This document shows positions 26,177-35,423 of a stretch of DNA of 64,000 nt, piece by piece. The notes beneath the pieces are model-generated. The model ran no database searches, was not told where the DNA came from, and saw only the letters and a program-made list of their open reading frames with translations. Numbering within the stretch: position 1 is the first letter of the stretch; each line of letters opens with the position of its first letter. This stretch comes from Ruegeria sp. PrR005. Lineage in GTDB: Bacteria > Pseudomonadota > Alphaproteobacteria > Rhodobacterales > Rhodobacteraceae. Both the position numbers and the translations under genes were made by a program. The stretch is from assembly GCF_010500245.1 (NCBI RefSeq), contig NZ_JAAGOX010000008.1, positions 1-64,000 of the forward strand, given 5' to 3'.

Positions 26177-27301
26177 ATGAGCACCGCACATCTGACCATT
26201 GACCTCGACGCGCTTGCCGACAATTGGCGGGCGCTGGACGCACGCACCAAGTCCGAGACCGCCGCAGTGGTCAAGGCAAACGGCTATGGGCTGGGGGCGG
26301 GACGCGTCGCGGCCCATCTGGCCAAGGCGGGCGCGCGCAGCTTCTTTGTCGCCGCCGCCGAGGAAGGCGTGGCCGTACGCAAGGCGGTTGGCCCCGGCCC
26401 GATGATCGGCGTCTTTTCCGGCCATATGGAAGGCGATGCCGCCACCCTGCGTGCCAATGCGCTGACCCCGATGATCAACTCGGTCGACCAGATGCTGCGC
26501 CATGTCGAGCGTCTGCCCGGGCACAGGTTCGGCATCCAGCTTGATACCGGGATGAACCGGCTGGGGCTGGAACCGGACGACTGGGCACAGCTGCGCGAGA
26601 TCGCATTGGGCCAGAACCCGGTTCTGATCATGTCGCATCTGGCCTGCGCCGATGAGCCGGGACATGAGATGAACCAGAAACAGCTTCGTCTTTTCAAGGA
26701 GATGACGAACGGAATTGATGTTCGTCGCTCGCTGGCGGCCACCGGTGGCATCCTGCTGGGGTCTGAGTATCACTTTGACATGTGTCGCCCGGGCGTGGGA
26801 CTTTATGGCGGTGAGCCGTTTGACGAGGCCAAGGCGGTGGTGACGCTGGATCTGCCGGTGATCCAGGTACGCGACGTGGCCAAGGGCGAAACCGTGGGCT
26901 ATTCCAACACCTGGACCGCCTCCCGGCCCAGCCGTATCGCGACCGTTGCCGCAGGCTATGCCGACGGGCTGCACCGGGCGCTCGGGCGCGGGATCGAGCT
27001 TTATGCCGGCAAGACCGCCTGCCCGGTCGTCGGGCGCGTCTCGATGGACCTGATCACCGTCGACATTACCGATCTGGATCACGAACCCGACGCGCTGCAA
27101 ATGCTCAACCGGCTGCAAACCGTCGATGACCTGGCCGAGGCGGCCGGCACCATCGGATATGAGATTCTGACCTCGATGGGACAGCGGTACCGGCGGACCT
27201 ATGTGTCACGGTCCGAGGTGGTCGAGCGCGCGGTCGAATCGATCCGTGACAAGCTGCGGCGCGTCAAACCGGGCCTGATCTCGGAAAGCGCCGCGGAATG
27301 A
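26177..27301 (+). CDS. alr: Alanine racemase
   Basis: 374 residues from the ATG at 26177. The PLP lysine is in [20 protein letters not shown], the classic Alr motif. The catalytic tyrosine region of the C-terminal beta domain is near [15 protein letters not shown], and [18 protein letters not shown] is the conserved block of that domain. It interconverts L- and D-alanine for peptidoglycan. The stop codon overlaps the MlaE start (ATGA), so a cell-wall enzyme is coupled to an outer-membrane lipid transporter. Confidence 0.96.
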   Translation: MSTAHLTIDLDALADNWRALDARTKSETAAVVKANGYGLGAGRVAAHLAKAGARSFFVAAAEEGVAVRKAVGPGPMIGVFSGHMEGDAATLRANALTPMINSVDQMLRHVERLPGHRFGIQLDTGMNRLGLEPDDWAQLREIALGQNPVLIMSHLACADEPGHEMNQKQLRLFKEMTNGIDVRRSLAATGGILLGSEYHFDMCRPGVGLYGGEPFDEAKAVVTLDLPVIQVRDVAKGETVGYSNTWTASRPSRIATVAAGYADGLHRALGRGIELYAGKTACPVVGRVSMDLITVDITDLDHEPDALQMLNRLQTVDDLAEAAGTIGYEILTSMGQRYRRTYVSRSEVVERAVESIRDKLRRVKPGLISESAAE

Positions 27302-28080
27302 ACCCACTAGACCTGTTGGCACGGCTGGGGCGGCTGGTGATGTCCGTCATGGCCAGTTTCGGGCGCGTGACGCTCTTTACCCTGGATGCGGCCAGCCACA
27401 TCCTGCGCCCGCCCTATTATCCGCGCGAACTGGGCATTGCGCTGCTCAACATCGGCTGGCTGTCGCTGCCGGTGGTGGGTTTGACCGCGATCTTTACCGG
27501 TGGCGCGCTGGCCTTGCAGATCTATGCCGGTGGTGCCCGTTTCAACGCCGAGGCCGTGGTGCCGCAGATCGTTGCCATCGGCATGGTGCGGGAACTGGGG
27601 CCGGTGCTGGTCGGGCTGATGATCGCGGCGCGCGTGACCTCGTCAATCGCGGCCGAGATCGCCACCATGAAGGTGACCGAGCAGATCGACGCGCTGGTGA
27701 CATTGTCGACCCATCCGATGAAATACCTGACCGCGCCCCGGGTGCTGGCGGCGCTGATCACAGTGCCGATGCTGGTCGGCATCGGCGATATCATCGGCAT
27801 CATGGGCGGTTACACGGTGGCGGTGCAGAATCTGGGCTTTAACGCCGCTGCCTATCTGCAAAACACCGTCGATTTCCTGGAAACCCGCGACGTGGTCTCG
27901 TCACTGGTCAAGGGCGCGGTTTTCGGCGTCATCGCGGCGGTCATGGGCTGTTACTATGGCATGAACTCGGGCCGTGGCGCCCAGGGCGTGGGCCGCGCCA
28001 CCAAGGGTTCGGTCGAGGCGGCGGCGGTACTGATCCTGGCCGCCAACTTTGTACTCACGGGGGTGTTCTTCTCGATATGA
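27298..28080 (+). CDS. mlaE: MlaE-family ABC transporter permease
   Basis: 260 residues with about five membrane helices. [19 protein letters not shown] is the MlaE family signature, in the loop that contacts the ATPase, and [20 protein letters not shown] precedes it. In Mla systems this inner-membrane permease, with MlaF and an MCE protein, moves phospholipids between inner and outer membranes. Start and stop overlap alr and the ATPase gene by 4 bp each. The MCE-domain partner (MlaD) is not in this window. Confidence 0.94.
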   Translation: MNPLDLLARLGRLVMSVMASFGRVTLFTLDAASHILRPPYYPRELGIALLNIGWLSLPVVGLTAIFTGGALALQIYAGGARFNAEAVVPQIVAIGMVRELGPVLVGLMIAARVTSSIAAEIATMKVTEQIDALVTLSTHPMKYLTAPRVLAALITVPMLVGIGDIIGIMGGYTVAVQNLGFNAAAYLQNTVDFLETRDVVSSLVKGAVFGVIAAVMGCYYGMNSGRGAQGVGRATKGSVEAAAVLILAANFVLTGVFFSI

Positions 28081-28826
28081 TCCGGATGGAGAATGTCCAC
28101 AAGGCGTTTGGCGACAACCGCGTTTTGCAGGGAATGACCTTGGAGGTGCCGCGCGGCACCTCGACGGTGATCATCGGCGGGTCGGGCACCGGCAAGTCGG
28201 TGGCGCTGAAATGTGTGCTAGGGCTGATCAAGCCCGACAGCGGCAAGATCTATGTCGATGGCAAGGACGCCGCAGACACCGGTGACCGCGACGCCTTTCT
28301 CGCCCGTTTCGGCATGCTGTTTCAGGGCGGCGCGCTGTTCGATTCGCTGCCCGTGTGGCAGAACGTGGCCTTTCGCCTGCTGCGCGGTTCGCTGAAACGC
28401 CCGGTGGACGAGGCCCGCGCCATCGCCATCGAGAAATTGCGCCGCGTCGGGCTGAAACCGGACGTGGCCGACCGGCTGCCCGCCGAGCTCTCGGGCGGCA
28501 TGCAGAAACGCGTGGGCCTGGCCCGCGCCATCGCCGCCGAACCCGAGATCATCTTCTTTGACGAACCGACAACGGGCCTCGACCCGATCATGGCCGGCGT
28601 GATCAACGAGCTGATCCGAGAGATCGTGACCGAGATGGGCGCCACCGCGATGACCATCACCCATGACATGACCAGCGTGCGCGCGATTGCCGACAACGTG
28701 GCGATGCTGCATGGCGGCGTGATTCAATGGACCGGTCCGGTGGCGCAGATGGACGACAGCGGCGACCCTTACCTGGACCAGTTCATCCATGGCCGTGCAG
28801 AAGGGCCGATCGAGGCGGTGCGCTGA
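28077..28826 (+). CDS. mlaF: MlaF-family ABC transporter ATPase
   Basis: 249 residues. Walker A is GGSGTGKSVALK, the signature is ELSGGMQKRVGLARAI, Walker B is IIFFDEPTTGLDPIM, and the H-loop is ITHDMTSV. The LSGGMQKR variant is typical of MlaF/Ttg2A-type ATPases. It powers the lipid transporter made with the preceding permease, whose stop codon overlaps its start. Convergent with the thioesterase gene, 14 bp away. Confidence 0.94.
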   Translation: MIRMENVHKAFGDNRVLQGMTLEVPRGTSTVIIGGSGTGKSVALKCVLGLIKPDSGKIYVDGKDAADTGDRDAFLARFGMLFQGGALFDSLPVWQNVAFRLLRGSLKRPVDEARAIAIEKLRRVGLKPDVADRLPAELSGGMQKRVGLARAIAAEPEIIFFDEPTTGLDPIMAGVINELIREIVTEMGATAMTITHDMTSVRAIADNVAMLHGGVIQWTGPVAQMDDSGDPYLDQFIHGRAEGPIEAVR

Positions 28827-28840
28827 CGCTGCAAGACGCG

Positions 28841-29284
28841 CTAAACCCCCGGCATGCCGGTAAACCCCTCCTCCACCCATTCCAACGCCTTGCCGCGCAC
28901 CTCCTCGGGCAGGGTTTCGGCGCGCCGGGTTTCGAGGTTGAGCAGCACGCATTTGAACAGCGTGTGAAACGCCTCTTTTCCATCGGCCGCCCGGAACAGC
29001 CGATGCCGGAAGGTCAGGGACTTGCCGCCGAAATCGACCACGCTGGTGCGCATGAATATCGCGTCTCCGGCGGCCAGTTCGGCCAGGAAGTTGCTGTCGG
29101 CATGGACCACCGCAAAGGACAGGCGCCGGCCGCTACGCATGTCATCGGCGGTCAGCCCCATTTCCGACTGGGCCGCAAAAACCGCATCCGAACAGGCCGC
29201 GAAATAGCGCGAGACATTCATATGTCCCAGAAAATCGCAGTCCGACGGATCGACCACCGACCGAAACGACACAAAATCTGACAT
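28841..29284 (-). CDS. Acyl-CoA thioesterase family protein (hotdog fold)
   Basis: 147 residues from the ATG at 29284, with GGGAGGCGGA upstream. VDPSDCDFLGHMNVSRYFAA near the N-terminus is the D-x-x-GH-N-x-x-Y pattern of 4-hydroxybenzoyl-CoA-type hotdog thioesterases; the aspartate would be catalytic. FAVVHADSNFLAELAAGD forms the next strands. It likely hydrolyses an acyl-CoA of unknown identity. Stands alone between convergent mlaF and a divergent PqiA-like gene. Confidence 0.9.
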   Translation of the reverse strand: MSDFVSFRSVVDPSDCDFLGHMNVSRYFAACSDAVFAAQSEMGLTADDMRSGRRLSFAVVHADSNFLAELAAGDAIFMRTSVVDFGGKSLTFRHRLFRAADGKEAFHTLFKCVLLNLETRRAETLPEEVRGKALEWVEEGFTGMPGV

Positions 29285-29393
29285 GTCCGCCTCCCATTTT
29301 CCCCGTTCATCATAGCAGGTTTCAACCCGCCCGAGGCTTGTGACGATGTGCACGGCTGATTAGGTCGGTCATCGCAAACAACGAGACATCCAG

Positions 29394-29837
29394 ATGATCC
29401 TCCGCCTCGCCACCCTCTCGCTGCTGATCCTCTATCCCATCGCCTGGTTCGCGCCGCTGATGCGCGCGGGTCTGCTGCCGATCTTCGGCCTTTCCGAGAT
29501 CAGCGTGATCACCGGGCTGCAAAGCCTCTGGGCCTCGGACGTGGCGCTGGCGCTGATCGTCACCGCATTCGCGCTCTTCGCCCCCTATCTCAAGACCATC
29601 GGCACGGCGCTGATCCAGTGGGATCTGCTCGATCCGCGTGCCCAACCCGCCCTGCACGTGCTGGGCAAGCTCGCCATGGCCGATATCTTCCTCATCGCGC
29701 TCTACATCACCCTGGCCAAGGGCATTTCCTATGCCACCATCGAACCCGCCTGGGGCCTCTACCTGTTCACCGGCTGTATCCTCGCATCTATCACGCTGGG
29801 CCTTCTCACCGAACGCCAGCGGCGCAAGGCGCCCTGA
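29394..29837 (+). CDS. Paraquat-inducible protein A-like membrane protein
   Basis: 147 residues with four membrane helices, covering a single PqiA domain: a periplasmic loop after the first helix, then ALFAPYLKTIG and LGKLAMADIFLIALYITLAK, the conserved KL-x-M-D-x-F block. PqiA proteins are inner-membrane parts of envelope lipid-transport systems with MCE proteins, which fits the nearby mlaEF, but no PqiB is present. A GC-rich dispersed repeat follows its stop. Confidence 0.85.
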   Translation: MILRLATLSLLILYPIAWFAPLMRAGLLPIFGLSEISVITGLQSLWASDVALALIVTAFALFAPYLKTIGTALIQWDLLDPRAQPALHVLGKLAMADIFLIALYITLAKGISYATIEPAWGLYLFTGCILASITLGLLTERQRRKAP

Positions 29838-29840
29838 CCC

Positions 29841-29977
29841 CTTCCTCTTGCCCCAAATATCCCGGAGCGCGAGGCAGAGCCTCGCAAGAAACCGCCGCGA
29901 CAGCGGCGCCCGGCCCAACGCCCGCAGGCGGCCCGCCAGGGGCGCCCGAGGGGGGCGGGAGCGCTTGCGCCCTTGAG
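29841..29977. repeat. CCGGAGTATTT-type intergenic element, copy 2 (extended)
   Basis: Minus-strand oriented. It contains the core variant CCGGGATATTT, then CGAGGC-(AGA)-GCCTCG, CCGCCGCG and GCCCGGCCCAACGCC, followed by GGGGGCGGGAGCGC. The same blocks in the same order occur at 58055-58197. It fills the gap between the PqiA-like gene and radA. Confidence 0.8.
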
Positions 29978-30007
29978 GTGGGACACAAGACAGGGCACTA
30001 AGCGCAT

Positions 30008-31369
30008 ATGGCAAAACCCTCTTTCTCCTGCTCCGCCTGCGGGGCGTCCTTCACCAAATGGTCGGGCCGTTGCGAAGGCTGCGGTGAATGGAACACCATC
30101 AGTCAGGATGCGGGCCTGTCGGTCGGTCCGGCCAAGACATCGCTGGGCGCAAGGCGGGGCCGGGCCGTCGTGCTGAGCGATCTTGCCTCGGATGAGACCC
30201 CGCCGCCGCGCGCGTGTTCGGGGATAGACGAGCTTGACCGGGTGCTGGGCGGCGGGCTGGTGCCCGCCTCGGCGATCCTGGTGGGCGGCGATCCGGGCAT
30301 TGGCAAATCGACGCTGTTGTTGCAGGCCGCCGCCGCCTTTGCCCGTGCGGGGCTTAAAACCCTCTATGTCTCGGGCGAAGAGGCCAGCGCCCAGGTGCGT
30401 ATGCGCGCCCGCCGGCTGGGGTTGGCGGATGCGCCGGTGCAACTGGCAGCCGAAACCAACCTGCGCGACATCCTCACCACGCTCGAGGCCGAGAAACCCG
30501 GACTGGTGATCATCGATTCGATCCAGACCATGTGGGCCGACAATGTGGACAGCGCGCCGGGCAGCGTGTCCCAGGTGCGCGCCTCGGCGCATGAGCTGAC
30601 CACGTTTGCCAAGCGCACCGGCGTCTCGGTCATCATGGTGGGCCATGTCACCAAGGACGGCCAGATCGCCGGCCCCCGCGTGGTCGAACACATGGTCGAT
30701 ACCGTGCTTTATTTCGAAGGCGAGCGTGGCCATCAGTTCCGCATTCTGCGCAGCGTCAAGAACCGCTTTGGCGCCGCCGACGAGATCGGCGTCTTCGAGA
30801 TGACCGGCGCGGGGCTCTCTGAGGTCACAAACCCCTCTGCCCTGTTCCTCAGCGAGCGCGGCACGCCCAGCCCCGGATCGGTGGTCTTTGCCGGGATCGA
30901 AGGCACCAGGCCCGTGCTGGTCGAGTTGCAGGCCCTTGTCGCCCCCTCGCCCCACAGCCAGCCGCGCCGCACCGTGGTGGGCTGGGATGGCGGGCGGCTG
31001 GCGATGATCCTCGCCGTGCTCGAGGCGCGCTGCGGCATCCCCTTTGCCGGGCTCGACGTCTATCTGAACGTGGCGGGCGGGCTGAAGATCTCGGAACCCG
31101 CCGCCGATCTGGCGGTGGCGGCAGCACTTCTCAGTGCGCGCGAGGATCAGGCGCTGCCCGCCGATACGGTGGTTTTCGGCGAAATTTCCCTCTCTGGCGC
31201 CCTGCGTCCGGCCAGCCAGACCGAAAACAGGTTGAAAGAAGCGCAAAAACTTGGTTTCACCTCTGCCATCGCCCCGGCGGGTGGCAAGACCGCCGTCGGG
31301 ACGGATATCGCGCTGAAACGGCTGTCGGATCTGGTGGGATTCGTTGGCGAGTTTTTCGGGGCGGGATAG
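30008..31369 (+). CDS. radA: DNA repair protein RadA
   Basis: 453 residues. The N-terminal zinc finger has Cys8, Cys11, Cys22 and Cys25. The RecA-like core has Walker A GGDPGIGKSTLL and the RadA-specific SVKNRFGAADEIG. The C-terminal Lon-protease-like domain starts around SQPRRTVVGWDGGRLAM. RadA drives branch migration in recombination intermediates. cvpA begins 42 bp downstream on the same strand. Confidence 0.97.
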   Translation: MAKPSFSCSACGASFTKWSGRCEGCGEWNTISQDAGLSVGPAKTSLGARRGRAVVLSDLASDETPPPRACSGIDELDRVLGGGLVPASAILVGGDPGIGKSTLLLQAAAAFARAGLKTLYVSGEEASAQVRMRARRLGLADAPVQLAAETNLRDILTTLEAEKPGLVIIDSIQTMWADNVDSAPGSVSQVRASAHELTTFAKRTGVSVIMVGHVTKDGQIAGPRVVEHMVDTVLYFEGERGHQFRILRSVKNRFGAADEIGVFEMTGAGLSEVTNPSALFLSERGTPSPGSVVFAGIEGTRPVLVELQALVAPSPHSQPRRTVVGWDGGRLAMILAVLEARCGIPFAGLDVYLNVAGGLKISEPAADLAVAAALLSAREDQALPADTVVFGEISLSGALRPASQTENRLKEAQKLGFTSAIAPAGGKTAVGTDIALKRLSDLVGFVGEFFGAG

Positions 31370-31411
31370 AATCGCCCGCAGCGGGCACCAAGGAGCAAAC
31401 AGGCGAGGGCC

Positions 31412-31966
31412 ATGGAAGGTTTCACCATCATCGACGGGGTCGTGGCCCTGATCATCGTGCTGTCGGCTCTGCTGGCCTATGCGCGTGGGTTCATGCGCGA
31501 GGCGATGGCCATTGCGGGCTGGGTCGCGGCGGCGATTCTGGCATTTCTGTTCGCGCCCAAGGCAATGCCGCTGATCCGGGAACTGCCGGTGGTGGGCGAA
31601 TTCCTGACCGACAGTTGCGAATTGTCGGTCATTGCCGCCTTTGCCGCGGTTTTTGCGGTGGCGCTTGTGGTGGTGAGTTTCTTCACCCCGCTGTTCTCGT
31701 CGCTTGTGCAACGCTCGGCGCTTGGCGGGCTGGACCAGGCGCTGGGGTTCATCTTTGGCGTGGCACGCGGCATCCTGTTGGTTGCGATCGCCTTCTTCGT
31801 CTATGACACCGTCATGACCGGGCAGAGCTTCACCATCGTCGACGAGAGCCGCTCGGCTCAGGTCTTTGCCCGGATGACCGGCAAGATCGAGGAACAGAAC
31901 CCCGAGCAGGCCCTGGGCTGGATCACCCAGCAGTACGAGAACCTGGTGGGCACCTGCGCCAAGTAA
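31412..31966 (+). CDS. CvpA family membrane protein
   Basis: 184 residues with four membrane helices and a soluble C-terminal tail ending ITQQYENLVGTCAK. The family pattern is seen in VVALIIVLSALLAYARGFMR at the start and LGGLDQALGFIFGVARGILL in the middle. E. coli CvpA is needed for colicin V production and envelope integrity; its molecular role is unclear. It lies between radA and purF, the usual cvpA-purF order, but a Hint-domain gene intervenes here. A strong terminator follows. Confidence 0.92.
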   Translation: MEGFTIIDGVVALIIVLSALLAYARGFMREAMAIAGWVAAAILAFLFAPKAMPLIRELPVVGEFLTDSCELSVIAAFAAVFAVALVVVSFFTPLFSSLVQRSALGGLDQALGFIFGVARGILLVAIAFFVYDTVMTGQSFTIVDESRSAQVFARMTGKIEEQNPEQALGWITQQYENLVGTCAK

Positions 31967-31992
31967 TCCGCGCCTCGGACCAATCGATTCGA

Positions 31993-32020
31993 CCCGCGCA
32001 ATGGCTTGCGCGGGTTTTTT
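31993..32020 (+). terminator. Intrinsic terminator after cvpA
   Basis: CCCGCGCAA (31993-32001) pairs with TTGCGCGGG (32006-32014) around TGGC and is followed directly by six T. This is a textbook intrinsic terminator for the radA-cvpA transcript. Confidence 0.9.
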
Positions 32021-32204
32021 CTTGGTTAACAGAACCTTGCCCCGTGTTCGCTGATGTCCGGGAATACCCGTTCGGGCGCGGGCTCTGTCCGCAAAGGGGA
32101 AACGGTACTTTGATTTGGCCGCAATCATGTCGAAAATTCGGCGGAATTGCGCAGCCATCCTTGGGGCAGTCCAGAACAGACGTCAGCGACAGGAGGACCC
32201 CCAG

Positions 32205-32765
32205 ATGCTGCTTTCCCACCAAACCGCTTTCGCCGAATTCACCCGGGTTGACGCACCGCTTGCCGGGATGACCAGCGGCACCCTGATTGAAACCACCCAA
32301 GGCTGGGTGCCGGTTGAACAACTGCGGTCCGGAGACCGCGTTGCCACGGGTGATGGCGGTTTTCGCGCCGTGCTGGCCGTGGAAAGCCGCGATCACGAGG
32401 ACGCGCCGCTGTGGCGGGTTCCGGGCGGCACATTTGGTGCCTGTTCCGACCTGACCCTGACCGAAGGCCAGTATCTGGCGCTGAACGGGCGGGACTGCCG
32501 GCGGCTGTTCGGATTGCCAACGGTGCTGGTTCCGGCGGGCGCATTGGCCGGTTTTCAGGGCGCGCACCGCCTCGCGCCCTTCCCCGCCCGCACCTATGTG
32601 CCGCGCTTTGCGACCGAGGAACTGGTCTGGGCGCAGACCGGCGTGCGTGTCCTGTGCCCCGGTACGGATGGCGAGTCCCACTACAAGCGGCTGAACTACG
32701 GGCAGGCCCGGGCGCTGCTGCTGATGATGAGCGGCGGCACGCTGGGGGCCGACCTGGCGGCGTGA
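32205..32765 (+). CDS. Hint-domain protein lacking the catalytic cysteine
   Basis: 186 residues from the ATG at 32205, with a perfect AGGAGG eight bases upstream. The Hint (hedgehog/intein) core begins at MTSGTLIETTQGWVPVEQLR and continues SGDRVATGDGGFRAVLAVE. The usual C-F-x-x-GT start is replaced by M-T-S-GT, so the autoprocessing nucleophile would be Thr or Ser, or the domain is inactive. YVPRFATEELVWAQTGVRV comes near the C-terminus. Such short Hint proteins are common in Roseobacters with unknown roles. The gene sits between the cvpA terminator and purF. Confidence 0.82.
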   Translation: MLLSHQTAFAEFTRVDAPLAGMTSGTLIETTQGWVPVEQLRSGDRVATGDGGFRAVLAVESRDHEDAPLWRVPGGTFGACSDLTLTEGQYLALNGRDCRRLFGLPTVLVPAGALAGFQGAHRLAPFPARTYVPRFATEELVWAQTGVRVLCPGTDGESHYKRLNYGQARALLLMMSGGTLGADLAA

Positions 32766-32866
32766 AAGATGCAGGTGCGGCAAAAGAATTCATGATCCTT
32801 TCGTGACAGTCGGGGTTTGAGGCATTATGTGGTGGCCTGACCTGAAACGGAATCGGAGCTGCCCCC

Positions 32867-34354
32867 GTGCAAAGCCCGCAGACGCCCGCCCCGCGCTTTC
32901 CCATTGCCCATCCCTTTGACGACGACAAGCTGCGCGAGGAATGCGGGATATTCGGGGTGATCGGTGTCCAGGACGCCGCCAGTTTTGTGGCCCTGGGCCT
33001 GCACGCCCTGCAACACCGGGGACAAGAGGCGGGCGGTATCGTCACCCATGACCCGGTGCAGGGGTTCAACTCGACCCGCCGCTTTGGCTATGTGCGCGAC
33101 AACTTCACCTCGGCCACGGTGATGGAGACCCTGCCCGGCCCGCTGGGCATCGGCCATGTGCGCTATTCCACCGCCGGGTCCAAGGGGCAGACCCAGATTC
33201 GTGACGTGCAGCCGTTCTTTGGCGAGTTCGCCATGGGCGGCGCGGCGATTGCCCATAACGGCAACATCACCAATGCCAATGCCTTGCGGCGCGAACTGAT
33301 CGAGCGTGGCTCGATCTTTCAATCCTCGTCGGACAGCGAATGCATCATCCACCTGATGGCCCGCTCGTTACAGCGCAACATCCCCGAGCGGATGGAGGAT
33401 GCGCTGCGCCGGGTCGAAGGCGCCTTTTCGGTGGTGGCGATGACGCGCACCAAGCTCATTGGCGTGCGCGACCCGCTGGGCGTGCGGCCGCTGGTGCTGG
33501 GCCGGATCGGCGACGGCTGGGTGCTGTCCTCGGAGACCTGCGCGCTGGATATCATCGGGGCCGAGTTCATCCGCGAGATCGAACCGGGCGAGATGGTGGT
33601 GATCACCGCCGAGGACGGGGTACAGAGCCATTTCCCCTTCCGCCCGCAGCCGTCCAAGTTCTGCATCTTCGAACATGTCTATTTCTCGCGCCCCGATTCG
33701 ATCCTGGGCGGTCGCAGCGTTTATGAGACGCGCGAGGCGATTGGTCGTGAACTGGCCAAGGAAAGCCCGGTCGAGGCCGATCTGGTCTGCCCGGTGCCCG
33801 ACAGCGGCACCCCGGCGGCGATCGGCTTCTCGCTGGAAAGCGGCATTCCCTATGCGATGGGGATCATCCGCAACCAGTATATGGGACGCACCTTTATCGA
33901 ACCGACCGAGCAGATCCGCAACATGGGCGTGCGGCTGAAGCTGAACGTGAACCGGGCGCTGATCCGGGGCAAGCGGGTGATCCTGGTTGACGATTCGGTG
34001 GTGCGCGGTACCACCAGCCGCAAGATCAAGGACATGATCCTGGACGCTGGCGCCAAGGAGGTACATTTCCGCATCGCCAGCCCGCCCACCGCCTGGCCCT
34101 GTTTCTATGGCGTCGACACGCCCGAACGCGAAAAACTGCTGGCCGCCACCATGACCGAGGACGAGATGCGCGTGCATCTGGGGGTCGACAGCCTGAAATT
34201 CATCTCGCTCGACGGGCTTTACCGCGCCGTGGGTGAGAGCAAGGGCCGCGACAAGGCTTGCCCGCAATATTGCGACGCCTGCTTCTCGGGCGAATACCCG
34301 GTCACGCCGTCCGACATGATCGACAAGGGTTTCGAACTCAAAGCCGCCGAGTAG
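32867..34354 (+). CDS. purF: Amidophosphoribosyltransferase
   Basis: 495 residues from a GTG start at 32867, with GGAG upstream. It makes 5-phosphoribosylamine from PRPP and glutamine, the first committed step of purine synthesis. The Ntn glutaminase nucleophile is Cys26 (EECGIFGVIG), reached after removal of a propeptide. GHVRYSTAG is a conserved glutaminase block. The PRPP loop is RVILVDDSVVRGTTSRKI. The C-terminal YCDACFSGEYPV holds conserved cysteines. Confidence 0.97.
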   Translation: MQSPQTPAPRFPIAHPFDDDKLREECGIFGVIGVQDAASFVALGLHALQHRGQEAGGIVTHDPVQGFNSTRRFGYVRDNFTSATVMETLPGPLGIGHVRYSTAGSKGQTQIRDVQPFFGEFAMGGAAIAHNGNITNANALRRELIERGSIFQSSSDSECIIHLMARSLQRNIPERMEDALRRVEGAFSVVAMTRTKLIGVRDPLGVRPLVLGRIGDGWVLSSETCALDIIGAEFIREIEPGEMVVITAEDGVQSHFPFRPQPSKFCIFEHVYFSRPDSILGGRSVYETREAIGRELAKESPVEADLVCPVPDSGTPAAIGFSLESGIPYAMGIIRNQYMGRTFIEPTEQIRNMGVRLKLNVNRALIRGKRVILVDDSVVRGTTSRKIKDMILDAGAKEVHFRIASPPTAWPCFYGVDTPEREKLLAATMTEDEMRVHLGVDSLKFISLDGLYRAVGESKGRDKACPQYCDACFSGEYPVTPSDMIDKGFELKAAE

Positions 34355-34456
34355 CCCTCAGGGCGCGGCGGCTTCCTGCTCATAAGAGGGTTGCCTCTGG
34401 CCCCTGCCCGCCCTGCCTGTTAGGCGCCGGGGCAAAGCAGACAAACAGGCGAATCG

Positions 34457-34705
34457 ATGGCGAACAGCAAGGTCAGTTCGGCGGCAACACAGGCCGCCGA
34501 TATTCAGAAGAACGCGTTGACGGTCCTGGGCATCTTTGGCCCCACCGACGACATGCGCGCCCTGGTGCGCCTGCCAGGCGGCAAGGTCGAGCAGGTGGCG
34601 CCCGGCGACAAGCTGCGCGCGGGCGAGATCCTCGCCATTGATGACGAGGGTCTGATGCTGCGGCATGGTGGCCAGACCCGTCGGCTTGCCATCCCCGGCA
34701 GCTGA
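34457..34705 (+). CDS. Small conserved protein of unknown function
   Basis: 82 residues. After a polar N-terminus, NALTVLGIFGPTDDMRALVR, then GGKVEQVAPGDKLRAGEILA and LMLRHGGQTRRLAIPG give a compact all-beta domain. It resembles the small beta domain of GspC/PilP-type secretion and pilus proteins (residue after residue the A-L-V-R-L...G-D-x-L...L pattern), but without a membrane helix. That likeness is by eye only. It lies 102 bp after purF and 41 bp before an SDR gene, all on the same strand. Confidence 0.7.
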   Translation: MANSKVSSAATQAADIQKNALTVLGIFGPTDDMRALVRLPGGKVEQVAPGDKLRAGEILAIDDEGLMLRHGGQTRRLAIPGS

Positions 34706-34746
34706 ACGCTCTTGACGGGCGGGCGCGGCGCGGTCAAACCGCGCGC

Positions 34747-35391
34747 ATGACACAAGATACCAAACTGGCCCTGATCACCGGCGCCTCGCGCGGTCTGGGC
34801 GCCGCGCTGGCCGAAGCGCTGGCACCCACCCATCATATCGTGGCGGTGGCCCGCACCACCGGCGCGCTGGAAGAACTGGACGACCGTATTCGCGCGCGGG
34901 GCGGCAGTGCAACGCTGGCGCCGATGGACGTCACTGACCCGGCCGCGATGGCGACGCTGTGCCGGGGCATCCACGACCGTTGGGGGCGGCTGGATCTGTG
35001 GCTGCACACGGCCATCCATGCCGCGCCATTGAGCCCTGCGAATTTTGTCGATGCCAAGGACTGGACCAAATCGATCGCAGTGAATGCGACCGCCGCGTCG
35101 GTTCTGATCCCCTATGTCGCGCCCCTGTTGGGAGAGACCGGCCAGGCGGTGTTTTTCGACGATCCGCGCGCGGGCCAGAAGTTCTTTGGCGCTTATGGCG
35201 CCACCAAGGCGGCGCAGATGGCGCTGGCCCGCAGCTGGGCCGCCGAGACCGAGCGGACCGGGCCAAGAGTTCGGATCGTCGAGCCCGCGCCAATGCCAAC
35301 CGCGCTGCGCGCCCGTTTCTTTCCCGGTGAGAACCGCGAGTCCCTGACTCCCTGCGCGGACGAGGCCGGACGGATCGTTTCAGTGTTGTAA
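34747..35391 (+). CDS. Short-chain dehydrogenase-like protein with altered active site
   Basis: 214 residues with an SDR Rossmann fold. ALITGASRGLGAALAEAL is the TGxxxGxG cofactor loop. The active-site YxxxK is kept (AYGATKAAQMALARSW), but the serine normally on the preceding strand is missing: the segment reads GQAVFFDDPRAGQ. The asparagine region is VNATAASVL. A missing serine suggests weak or changed catalysis, or a binding role. The function is unknown. It ends 32 bp before the convergent caspase-like gene. Confidence 0.85.
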   Translation: MTQDTKLALITGASRGLGAALAEALAPTHHIVAVARTTGALEELDDRIRARGGSATLAPMDVTDPAAMATLCRGIHDRWGRLDLWLHTAIHAAPLSPANFVDAKDWTKSIAVNATAASVLIPYVAPLLGETGQAVFFDDPRAGQKFFGAYGATKAAQMALARSWAAETERTGPRVRIVEPAPMPTALRARFFPGENRESLTPCADEAGRIVSVL

Positions 35392-35423
35392 TTGACCCTG
35401 CTGTCCGGCGCGGTATCGCAACC

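Noticed and set aside
29759-32158. 799-codon open frame antisense to radA and cvpA
   Set aside because: Antisense to recognised genes and to a repeat; composition typical of a shadow frame.
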